Source of the DNA: Allobosea thiooxidans
Lineage (GTDB): Bacteria > Pseudomonadota > Alphaproteobacteria > Rhizobiales > Beijerinckiaceae
Reading direction: 5' to 3'
Assembly: GCF_900168195.1 (NCBI RefSeq)
Contig: NZ_FUYX01000024.1
Location: 1 to 39,175 of the forward strand
Length of the DNA stretch: 39,175 bases
Part shown: positions 16,461 to 27,439 of the stretch, piece by piece
Layout of the letters: every line of letters starts with the position of its first letter
Numbering within the stretch: the first letter of the stretch is position 1
Position numbers and translations under genes: made by a program
Notes under the pieces: generated by a model
Database searches by the model: none
The model's input: only the letters and a program-made list of their open reading frames with translations
Told to the model about the DNA's origin: nothing

Positions 16461-16477
16461 GTTAAGAAAGCCTTAAC
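16461..16477. promoter_or_regulatory. Full CtrA-type binding box
   Basis: The sequence is TTAA-GAAAGCC-TTAAC, an exact TTAA-N7-TTAAC, the consensus of the cell-cycle regulator CtrA. It also forms an inverted repeat GTTAAG/CTTAAC. It lies in the putative origin, 150 bp before hemE. A second TTAA at 16399-16402 has no proper partner half. Confidence 0.65.
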
Positions 16478-16625
16478 ACCCCTCCCTCAGCCTGGCGGCC
16501 CCGCGACCCGCTGTCCCACCTCCTGTGGAACGGTTGTGGACGGATTTGCGCCGGGCTATCTCCCCTGCCCAAGAGTCAAAGAAAAAGATTCTTTCATGGA
16601 ATCTCTTTATATGAAGGGAAGCGGG

Positions 16626-17678
16626 ATGGACCACTCGTCAGGCCAGATGACCAGCGAAGCGCCCGCCTTTCTGCGCGCACTGGCCGGCGAGACGCAGGCG
16701 GTTCCTCCGATCTGGCTGATGCGTCAGGCTGGCCGCTATCTGCCGGAGTATCGCGAGGTCAGGGCCAAGGCAGGCAGCTTCCTGGCGCTTTGCTACAATC
16801 CCGAGCTCGCCGCCGAGGTCACGCTTCAGCCGATCCGCCGTTTCGGCTTCGACGCGGCGATCCTGTTTTCCGACATCCTCGTCGTGCCGCAGGCTCTCGG
16901 CCAAAAGCTCTGGTTCGTCGAGGGCGAGGGACCACGCCTCGATCCGGTGGCGGACAGGAACCGTCTTGCCGAGATCGATCGTGCAGCTCCGGGACATAGC
17001 CTCGATCCGATCATCGAGACGGTCCGGCGGGTGCGCGCGGGCCTCGATGCCCGGACCGGCTTCATCGGCTTCTGCGGGGCGCCCTGGACCGTCGCGACCT
17101 ATATGGTCGCCGGTCGTGGCACCCCGGATCAGGGACCGGCGCGGGCCCTGTTCGCGCAGGATCCCGCTCTGTTCCAGGAGATCATCGACCGCATCGTCTC
17201 GGTGTCGGTGGGCTATCTCAACGCGCAGATCGCGGCCGGCGTCGATGCCGTGCAGATCTTCGACAGCTGGGCGGGCGTGCTCGGCGCCGAGGATTTCCAG
17301 CGCTGGTGCATCGCGCCGACGCGCCGGATCGTCGAAGGCGTCCGCGCGGTTCATCCGCATGTCCGGATCATCGGCTTCCCGCGGGGCGCCGGCCGATTGA
17401 TCCCGGCTTATGTCGAAGGAACCGGGGTCGATGCCGTCGGGCTCGAGACGGATATCGACCGGGCCTTCGCACGCGACGCGATCCAGTCGCTCGTCCCGGT
17501 CCAGGGCAATCTCGACCCGCTCACCCTGCGCGCCGGCGGAGCCGAACTCGAGCGCGAGATCGAGGCCGTGATGGCCGCTTTCGGCGGCGGGCCTTTCGTG
17601 TTCAATCTCGGCCACGGCATCCTGCCGGATACGCCGATCCCCCATGTCGAACGCTTGCTGAGAGCCGTCCGCGGCTGA
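16626..17678 (+). CDS. hemE: Uroporphyrinogen decarboxylase
   Basis: This gene encodes 350 aa. The signature PPIWLMRQAGRYLPEYR (from residue 27) and FSDILVVPQALG with the substrate Asp83 identify HemE, as do GFCGAPWTVATYM and IIGFPRGAGRL. The enzyme removes four acetate carboxyls to give coproporphyrinogen III. The start at 16626 is supported by AAGGGAA at 16614-16620; in-frame ATGs at 16596 and 16611 are possible, and still longer forms would run through the origin region. It is 10 nt upstream of hemJ, with which it is cotranscribed. Adjacent placement to the origin is conserved in alphaproteobacteria. Confidence 0.97.
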   Translation: MDHSSGQMTSEAPAFLRALAGETQAVPPIWLMRQAGRYLPEYREVRAKAGSFLALCYNPELAAEVTLQPIRRFGFDAAILFSDILVVPQALGQKLWFVEGEGPRLDPVADRNRLAEIDRAAPGHSLDPIIETVRRVRAGLDARTGFIGFCGAPWTVATYMVAGRGTPDQGPARALFAQDPALFQEIIDRIVSVSVGYLNAQIAAGVDAVQIFDSWAGVLGAEDFQRWCIAPTRRIVEGVRAVHPHVRIIGFPRGAGRLIPAYVEGTGVDAVGLETDIDRAFARDAIQSLVPVQGNLDPLTLRAGGAELEREIEAVMAAFGGGPFVFNLGHGILPDTPIPHVERLLRAVRG

Positions 17679-17688
17679 GGGTCAGACA

Positions 17689-18111
17689 ATGTACGAGTGG
17701 CTAAAGGCTTTTCACGTCGTCGCGGTCATCTCCTGGATGGCCGGGATGCTCTATCTGCCGCGGCTGATGGTCTATCATGCGGAGGCGCAGACGGGCTCGA
17801 TCCAGTCCGAGACCTTCAAGATCATGGAAAGGCGATTGCTGAAGGGCATCATCAATCCGGCGATGATCGCCACTTGGGTGCTCGGCCTCTACCTTGCGTG
17901 GGAGGCCTTCGGCTTCAAGGGCGGCTGGCTGCACGCCAAGCTCCTGCTGGTGCTGATCCTCTCCGGCATCCACGGTGTCCTGGTCAAGCATGTCCGGGCA
18001 TTCGCGCAGGACAAGAACCAGAAGCCGGCGCGCTATTTCCGGATCCTCAACGAGATTCCGGCCGTGCTGATGCTCGGCATCGTCATTCTCGTCATCGTGA
18101 AGCCGTTCTAG
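17689..18111 (+). CDS. hemJ: Protoporphyrinogen IX oxidase HemJ (UPF0093)
   Basis: This gene encodes 140 aa, small and almost wholly hydrophobic, with about four transmembrane helices. It begins YEWLKAFHVVAVISWMAGMLYLPRL, with the conserved His9 and the WMAGMLYLPRL pattern typical of HemJ, and has WLHAKLLLVLILSGIHG in the middle. HemJ is the oxygen-independent-type membrane enzyme that oxidises protoporphyrinogen IX to protoporphyrin IX in many alphaproteobacteria. It follows hemE by 10 nt, so two haem steps sit together. Confidence 0.93.
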   Translation: MYEWLKAFHVVAVISWMAGMLYLPRLMVYHAEAQTGSIQSETFKIMERRLLKGIINPAMIATWVLGLYLAWEAFGFKGGWLHAKLLLVLILSGIHGVLVKHVRAFAQDKNQKPARYFRILNEIPAVLMLGIVILVIVKPF

Positions 18112-18158
18112 GGGTCCCAATCGTTTCCTGCTTGAGCCCGACGGAAATTCCCGCTATC

Positions 18159-18184
18159 AGGACGCTGCGCTTCTCCAGCGTCCT
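18159..18184 (+). promoter_or_regulatory. Hairpin in the hemJ-rho intergenic leader
   Basis: AGGACGCTG (18159-18167) and CAGCGTCCT (18176-18184) form a perfect 9-bp stem with an 8-nt loop, without a T-run. It lies in the 222-nt gap before rho. It may end hemE-hemJ transcription or belong to a rho leader; rho autoregulates through its leader in other bacteria. Confidence 0.45.
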
Positions 18185-18333
18185 CCCTGTTGTCGACTGT
18201 TCGTGAGCGGCCTGCCTTAGCAGCAGCTCATGTCGCGCAACCCATGCGCAGGTCCGCCAAGGACCCATGTCGATCAATCCAGTACCGTCCCCATCCCTGC
18301 CGTTCGCAGGGCCGTTCACGATCCGGGTGCCCC

Positions 18334-19599
<1,266 letters not shown>

Positions 19600-19634
19600 C
19601 CGGACGTCCCGCACGTTCCATAGGCCGTTTCGAG

Positions 19635-19671
19635 CGCCGCCGGATCATTCGATTCGGCGGCGTTTTCTTTT
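19635..19671 (+). terminator. Intrinsic terminator of rho
   Basis: CGCCGCCG (19635-19642) and CGGCGGCG (19655-19662) form a perfect 8-bp stem, followed by TTTTCTTTT. It is 35 nt after the rho stop and faces the convergent yyaL-like gene. Confidence 0.88.
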
Positions 19672-19694
19672 GCCACGACGATATGGCGAGCCGT

Positions 19695-21698
<2,004 letters not shown>

Positions 21699-21730
21699 CG
21701 GACGACCCTTCCGGCAGGAACGCGACAGGC

Positions 21731-23044
21731 ATGAACGATCCGGAAGCCTATCCCACGATTGTGGCCTTATCCTCGGCGCCCGGCCGTGCTGGCGTCGCGG
21801 TCATCCGGCTATCCGGATCGCGCGTTCGATTCGTTCTCGAAACATTTGCGGGAGTCATACCGGAGCCACGCCGGGCGGCCCTCCGCCAGCTGCGCGATGC
21901 CGACGGCGAAGCGATCGACCAGGCGCTGGTGCTGTTCTTTCCGGCGCCGGCGAGCTTCACCGGCGAGGATGTCGCGGAATTCCATGTTCACGGATCGCGG
22001 GCAGTCCTTGCCCGATTGCTGGTAGTGCTGACGGCACTACCTGGAGTCAGACTGGCGGAGGCCGGCGAATTCACGCGGCGTGCCTTCGAAGCGGGGAAGC
22101 TCGATCTCGGCGCGGTCGAGGGGCTCGCCGACCTGATCGATTCGGAAACGGAATGGCAGCGCAAACAGGCCTTGCGGCAGATGGAGGGTGCGCTCGGCAG
22201 CTTTGCAGCCGAGTGGCGCGAGGCGTTGCTCCAGGCGATGAGCCTTCTGGCGGCGGAGCTCGACTTCTCGGATGAAGGTGATGTTTCAGGGCCGTTGCAG
22301 GAACAGGCGCTGGCGTTGGCCGGCACGGTCCTGGGTTCGCTGCGGAAGGCCCTCGGCAGCTTCGCCATGGGCGAGCGCGTGCGGGAAGGCTTCGTCGTCG
22401 TGCTGGCGGGGCCGCCCAATGCCGGCAAGTCGAGCCTGCTCAACGCGCTGGCGCAGCGCGATGTCGCTATCGTCTCGCCGGTGGCAGGCACGACGCGCGA
22501 TGCTCTGGAGGTTCGGCTCGACCTAGCCGGGCTTCCGGTGATCCTGATCGATACAGCGGGCCTGCGCGACAGCGCCGATCCGATCGAGGCCGAAGGTGTT
22601 CGGCGCGCCCGCAATCTGCTGGCCCGCGCCGATCTGGCGCTGGCGCTGCGAGGCATCGATTCGGAGCCGTATCAAATGGATGGCGAGACGCCCGTCCTGC
22701 GTCTGGCAACCAAATCGGATCTGGCCGGGACGCCCCTGCCAGGGGAGCTGCCGATCTCGGTGAAGACGGGGGCGGGCATCCCCGATCTTCTGGCCGCGAT
22801 CATCGAACGGCTGCACGCGTTCGGCCGGAGCGAGCCGGCACTGCTGACGCGCGAGCGGCATCGCGCCGCCGTGGCGGATGCGATCATGGCGCTGGAGCGC
22901 GCTGTCAGCGCGGAGCATGGGCAAGGCGAACTGCTGGCCGAGGAGCTGCGGATCGCCGTTCTCGCCCTCGAGCGCCTCGTCGGGCGGATCGATGTCGAGG
23001 ATGTGCTCGACCGGCTCTTTTCCGGTTTCTGCATCGGCAAGTGA
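21731..23044 (+). CDS. mnmE: tRNA modification GTPase MnmE
   Basis: This gene encodes 437 aa. The N-terminal tetrahydrofolate-binding domain (TIVALSSAPGRAGVAVIRLSG) and helical domain surround a G domain with P-loop GPPNAGKSS (227-235), VAGTTRD (G2), DTAGLRD (274-280) with the catalytic Glu at 286, and TKSD (327-330). The C-terminal FCIGK motif is intact. MnmE works with MnmG to form the 5-carboxymethylaminomethyl group on wobble U34 of certain tRNAs. The region between DTAGLRD and TKSD is somewhat shorter than in E. coli. It precedes mnmG by 68 nt. Confidence 0.97.
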   Translation: MNDPEAYPTIVALSSAPGRAGVAVIRLSGSRVRFVLETFAGVIPEPRRAALRQLRDADGEAIDQALVLFFPAPASFTGEDVAEFHVHGSRAVLARLLVVLTALPGVRLAEAGEFTRRAFEAGKLDLGAVEGLADLIDSETEWQRKQALRQMEGALGSFAAEWREALLQAMSLLAAELDFSDEGDVSGPLQEQALALAGTVLGSLRKALGSFAMGERVREGFVVVLAGPPNAGKSSLLNALAQRDVAIVSPVAGTTRDALEVRLDLAGLPVILIDTAGLRDSADPIEAEGVRRARNLLARADLALALRGIDSEPYQMDGETPVLRLATKSDLAGTPLPGELPISVKTGAGIPDLLAAIIERLHAFGRSEPALLTRERHRAAVADAIMALERAVSAEHGQGELLAEELRIAVLALERLVGRIDVEDVLDRLFSGFCIGK

Positions 23045-23112
23045 GGCGCGCCGGCGTCGGTCGGTGCGCTTTGCCGTTGACCGGCCAGCCCGGCTTCGCT
23101 AGCGAAAACGGC

Positions 23113-24996
23113 ATGTCCTCCTCACAGCACTACGACGTGATCGTCGTCGGCGGCGGCCATGCCGGGGCCGAGGCAGCCGCGGCGGCAGCCCGCTGCGGCG
23201 CGCGGACGGCACTGATCACCCACAGGCCCGAGACGATCGGCGTGATGTCCTGCAACCCCGCGATCGGCGGGCTCGGCAAGGGCCATCTCGTGCGCGAGAT
23301 CGATGCGCTCGACGGCATCATGGCCCGCGCCGCGGATCGGGGCGGCATCCAGTTCCGGATGCTCAACCGGCGCAAGGGACCGGCGGTGCGCGGACCGCGG
23401 GCCCAGGCCGATCGCAAGCTCTATCGTCAGGCGGTGCAGGATCTGCTGGCGGAGCAGGCCGGGCTCGACATCGTCGCCGGCGAGGTCTTCGATCTCCTGG
23501 TCGAGGCGGGCCGGGTTACCGGCGCCGTCCTGACGGATGGACGTCGATTCGTAACCGGAACGGTCGTGCTGACCACCGGCACCTTCCTGCGCGGCCTGAT
23601 CCATATCGGCGAGCGACGTATTCCGGCCGGTCGGGTCGACGAGGCGCCCTCGCTCGGGCTGTCGGCAACGCTCGAGCGCCACGGCTTTCCGCTCGGCCGG
23701 CTGAAAACGGGGACGCCGCCGCGCCTCGATGGCCGCACGATCGACTGGGCGGCGCTGGAGATGCAGCCGGGCGACGACCCGGCCGAGCCGTTCTCGGCCA
23801 TGACGAGCGCGATCACCAACCCGCAGATCTCGTGCGGGATCACGCGGACGACCATGGCGGGCCATGACCTGATCCGCGCCAATCTGCACCGCGCTCCGAT
23901 GTTCTCCGGCCAGATCGAGGGGCGCGGCCCGCGTTATTGCCCCTCGATCGAGGACAAGGTCGGCCGGTTCGGGGACCGCGACGGTCACCAGGTCTTTCTC
24001 GAGCCGGAAGGGCTGGACGACGATACCGTCTATCCGAACGGGATCTCGACTTCCTTGCCCGAGGATGTCCAGCTGGGCTTGCTGGCGACCATTCCGGGCC
24101 TCGAGAAGGCGCGGATGCTGCGGCCGGGCTATGCGATCGAGTACGATTTCGTCGATCCGCGCGCATTGAAGAACACGCTGGAGACCCACGCCATCGCCGG
24201 TTTGTTCCTGGCCGGGCAGATCAACGGCACGACCGGCTACGAGGAAGCCGGCGCGCAGGGTCTGCTGGCCGGGCTGAACGCGGCGAGGATGGCGGGCGGT
24301 GCCCTGCCCGTCATCTTCGAGCGGACTCGGTCCTATATCGGCGTGCTCGTCGATGATCTGGTGACGCACGGCGTTACGGAACCGTACCGAATGTTCACGT
24401 CGCGGGCCGAGTTCCGCCTGTCCTTGCGGGTCGACAACGCCGATGAGCGGCTGACGATGCTCGGCATGGAGCTGGGTGTTGTCGGCTCCGCCCGGCGGGA
24501 CGTTTTTATGGTCCGCAATGCGGAGATCGAGGCCCTCCGCAGCCAGCTGCAATCGCTCTGGTTGACGCCGCAGGAAGCAGACGCGGTCGGGCTGCAGCTC
24601 AACCGGGACGGGTTGCGGCGCAATGCCTATCAGATCCTGTCCTACCCGGATGTAGGCTTCGAGCGCCTGGCGCAGATTTGGCCGGAGCTCGGCGCCTCCT
24701 CGCCGGCAGCGGTTGCGCGTGTGACCGCCGACGCGGTCTACGCAGTTTATCTCGACCGGCAGGCTGCGGAGATTCAGGCCTATCGTCGGGACCAGGCGCT
24801 GAAGGTCCCGGCCGATCTCGACCTGAATGCCATCGCCGGGCTTTCCAATGAGCTCAAGGCAAAGCTCGCGGCCCAGCGCCCTGCCGATCTCGCTCAGGCC
24901 GGACGGATCGAGGGCATGACGCCGGCCGCCCTCACGCTGATCGCCGCGCATGCTCGCAGGAGCCGTCCGGCCGCTTTATCCACAGGGATGACGTGA
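23113..24996 (+). CDS. mnmG: tRNA uridine 5-carboxymethylaminomethyl modification enzyme MnmG (GidA)
   Basis: This gene encodes 627 aa. The FAD-binding motif GGGHAG (13-18) opens the protein. Also diagnostic are IGVMSCNPAIGGLGKGHLVREIDALDG, RRKGPAVRGPRAQADR, GTPPRLDGRTIDW, GYAIEYDFVDP, and FTSRAEFRLSLRVDNAD. It is the FAD-dependent partner of MnmE. The ATG at 23113 gives the family's N-terminus; its ribosome binding site is poor and lies beside a perfect palindrome TTCGCTAGCGAA at 23095-23106. The stop overlaps the rsmG start (GTGA). A perfect DnaA box lies within its last codons. Confidence 0.97.
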   Translation: MSSSQHYDVIVVGGGHAGAEAAAAAARCGARTALITHRPETIGVMSCNPAIGGLGKGHLVREIDALDGIMARAADRGGIQFRMLNRRKGPAVRGPRAQADRKLYRQAVQDLLAEQAGLDIVAGEVFDLLVEAGRVTGAVLTDGRRFVTGTVVLTTGTFLRGLIHIGERRIPAGRVDEAPSLGLSATLERHGFPLGRLKTGTPPRLDGRTIDWAALEMQPGDDPAEPFSAMTSAITNPQISCGITRTTMAGHDLIRANLHRAPMFSGQIEGRGPRYCPSIEDKVGRFGDRDGHQVFLEPEGLDDDTVYPNGISTSLPEDVQLGLLATIPGLEKARMLRPGYAIEYDFVDPRALKNTLETHAIAGLFLAGQINGTTGYEEAGAQGLLAGLNAARMAGGALPVIFERTRSYIGVLVDDLVTHGVTEPYRMFTSRAEFRLSLRVDNADERLTMLGMELGVVGSARRDVFMVRNAEIEALRSQLQSLWLTPQEADAVGLQLNRDGLRRNAYQILSYPDVGFERLAQIWPELGASSPAAVARVTADAVYAVYLDRQAAEIQAYRRDQALKVPADLDLNAIAGLSNELKAKLAAQRPADLAQAGRIEGMTPAALTLIAAHARRSRPAALSTGMT

Positions 24997-25006
24997 CTGT
25001 TGATAA
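24976..25006. promoter_or_regulatory. DnaA-box pair at the mnmG/rsmG junction
   Basis: TTATCCACA (24976-24984) is a perfect DnaA box. TGTTGATAA (24998-25006) is an inverted box with one mismatch, 13 bp further on. They lie in the end of mnmG and the start of rsmG, 34 bp before a perfect parS. DnaA binding is inferred from motif alone. Confidence 0.55.
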
Positions 25007-25636
25007 GAATGACCGCCAGCGCGCTTTGCGCTTGACGCCTGTTTCACGTGAAACAGAGGAGCGGCTCGCGCTTCTCGTCGCCGAGCTGGAGCGCTGGCAG
25101 GCCGCCAAGAACCTGGTGTCCTCGGCCACGCTCGCCGAGGTCTGGACGCGCCATATCGCCGATTCGCTGCAGCTTTTCAGCCTTGCTCCGGAGCGCCGGC
25201 GCTGGCTCGACCTCGGCTCCGGTGGTGGCTTCCCCGGTCTGGTCATCGGCATCTGCCTGGCCGAACAGGGCGCCGGGCAGATCGATCTGGTCGAGAGCAA
25301 TGCCCGCAAATGCGCCTTCCTGCGTCATGTCGCCCGCGTTACCGGCTCTCCGGTCAAGGTCCATGCTGCGCGTATCGAGGACGTGATCGGCGATTTCACC
25401 GGCAAGGCCGATGTCGTGACGGCACGTGCACTGGCGCCCCTGCCCCAGTTGCTCGACTGGTGCGAAGAGCTGTTGAGAACCGGCACGCTCGGGCTGTTTC
25501 CCAAGGGACAACATCTAGATGCGGAATTGACCGACTCAGCCAGATATTGGAAGATTCAGGCGACAACGGTTTCCTCCGTGACAGATGGCGCCGCGCGAAT
25601 CCTGATGGTCCGCTCGGCCGAGAGACGAGCCGATCC

Positions 25637-25640
<4 letters not shown>
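24993..25640 (+). CDS. rsmG: 16S rRNA (guanine527-N7)-methyltransferase RsmG (GidB)
   Basis: This gene encodes 215 aa. The start is a GTG at 24993 overlapping the mnmG stop. The methyltransferase motif I WLDLGSGGGFPGLVIG is typical of RsmG, followed by DLVESNARKCAFLRHVAR (motif II) and ARALAPLPQLLDWCEELL, ending in FPKGQ. It methylates G527 in the 530 loop of 16S rRNA; loss gives low-level streptomycin resistance in other bacteria. Codons for VSRET near the N-terminus double as a perfect parS (25040-25055). The stop overlaps parA. Confidence 0.97.
25040..25055. other. parS: Perfect parS centromere site within rsmG
   Basis: TGTTTCACGTGAAACA is a perfect 16/16 palindrome identical to the classical chromosomal parS. 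It lies about 0.6 kb upstream of parA and encodes Val-Ser-Arg-Glu-Thr of RsmG. It should be the main or a main ParB loading site. Confidence 0.93.
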
Positions 25641-26467
<827 letters not shown>

Positions 26468-26496
26468 ACGAGCAGGAAGGTTTGAAGAGGATGGCA

Positions 26497-27378
26497 ATGG
26501 CCGAGGAACAGGGGCGTTCCCGTCTTGGACGTGGTTTGGCGGCGCTGATCGGCGATGTCGGCGAGGAGATCGGTGCGATCGAGCGGGCCCGCGGGCAGCG
26601 CCGGGTGCCGGTCGAGTTCCTGCGGCCGAGCGCGCGCAATCCGCGCCGGACCTTCGGCGAGGACGATCTCGACGAGCTCACGACCTCGATCCGCGAGCGT
26701 GGCATCCTGCAGCCGATCATCGTCCGCTCGATTCCGGGCATGGTCGACGCTTACGAGATCATCGCCGGTGAGCGGCGCTGGCGCGCCGCGCAGCGGGCCG
26801 AGCTGCACGACGTCCCGGTGATCCTGGTCGAGGCGGATGATCGCGAAGCGCTGGAGATCGCCATCGTCGAGAACGTGCAACGCACGGATCTCAATGCGAT
26901 CGAGGAAGCGGCCGGTTATGAGCGGCTGATCGCGGAGTTCAACTATACCCAGAACGATCTGGCCCGCGTCATCGGCAAGAGCCGCAGCCATGTCGCCAAT
27001 ACTCTGCGGCTGTCGAAACTGCCGGAGCCGGTCCGCAAGATGGTGAGCGAGGGCGCGGTTTCCGCCGGTCACGCCCGGGCGTTGCTCTCTGTTTCGGATC
27101 CGGAACTGATGGCGAGGAAGATTGTCGCGGAAGGGCTGAGCGTTCGCGACATCGAGCGGGTGGTGCAGGAAGAGGCTCGCGGCGAGAGCAAGAGCGCCGT
27201 GCCTGCTAAGCCAAGGGCCGAGAAGGACGCCGATACGCGGGCGCTCGAGAAGGCGCTGGAAGAGGCTCTCGGCCTGTCCGTCTCGATCGGCCATCGCGCC
27301 AATGGCTCGGGCGAGGTCAAGATCGGCTATGCCACGCTGGAGCAGCTCGACGCGCTCTGCCGCCGGCTGAAGGCCTGA
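26497..27378 (+). CDS. parB: Chromosome partitioning protein ParB (CTPase clamp)
   Basis: This gene encodes 293 aa. The N-terminal LGRGLAALIG (10-19) is the ParA-interacting box. The CTP-binding core includes GERRWRAAQ (91-99) and ENVQRTDLNAIEEA (125-138). The HTH (about 152-174, LARVIGKSRSHVANTLRLSK) reads parS, and the C-terminal dimerisation domain ends at LDALCRRLKA. ParB clamps load at parS and slide to spread. Three starts are possible: TTG 26482, ATG 26491 and ATG 26497; the last has AAGAGG at ideal spacing. It is the end of the plus-strand origin-side gene run. Confidence 0.96.
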   Translation: MAEEQGRSRLGRGLAALIGDVGEEIGAIERARGQRRVPVEFLRPSARNPRRTFGEDDLDELTTSIRERGILQPIIVRSIPGMVDAYEIIAGERRWRAAQRAELHDVPVILVEADDREALEIAIVENVQRTDLNAIEEAAGYERLIAEFNYTQNDLARVIGKSRSHVANTLRLSKLPEPVRKMVSEGAVSAGHARALLSVSDPELMARKIVAEGLSVRDIERVVQEEARGESKSAVPAKPRAEKDADTRALEKALEEALGLSVSIGHRANGSGEVKIGYATLEQLDALCRRLKA

Positions 27379-27402
27379 TTAAATTCCTGATTTTCGCATT
27401 GT

Positions 27403-27430
27403 CTTCGCGCGAAGCGCCGTCCGCTTCGCG
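27403..27430. terminator. Hairpins between convergent parB and holA
   Basis: CGCGAAGCG (27408-27416) pairs with CGCTTCGCG (27422-27430), and an overlapping perfect palindrome CTTCGCGCGAAG covers 27403-27414. No strong T-run follows. Probably a shared terminator; the two foldings are mutually exclusive. Confidence 0.5.
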
Positions 27431-27439
27431 TGAAAATGC

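Larger units (their letters stand above)
16189..16625. other. Putative chromosomal replication origin (oriC) between ppsR and hemE
   Basis: This 437-bp stretch lies between divergent ppsR and hemE, the position of the experimentally known Caulobacter origin. It holds a full CtrA-type box (16462-16477), a 15/16 parS (16408-16423), five GANTC sites and an AT-rich patch near 16576-16615 that could unwind. DnaA-box-like motifs are TTCTTCACA (16290-16298), TGTAGACAA (16313-16321), TGTGCATGG (16390-16398), and two TGTGGA cores 11 bp apart (16524 and 16535). No perfect TTATCCACA is present, as is also true of weak boxes in Caulobacter. Assignment rests on synteny plus these motifs. The hemE and ppsR promoters must also lie here. 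Confidence 0.75.

Noticed and set aside
16302..16625. A longer hemE beginning at 16302, 16596 or 16611
   Set aside because: The 16302 extension would cross the origin motifs and has no family similarity; 16626 has the best-spaced ribosome binding site.
25424..25435. CACGTG cores at about 25427 and 32860
   Set aside because: The flanking arms do not match TGTTT/AAACA, so these are plain E-box-like hexamers.
27421..27437. A parS-like sequence after parB (CTTCGCGTGAAA)
   Set aside because: The central CACGTG is broken to CGCGTG and outer positions fail; 11 of 16 match, and the sequence is explained by the hairpin there.
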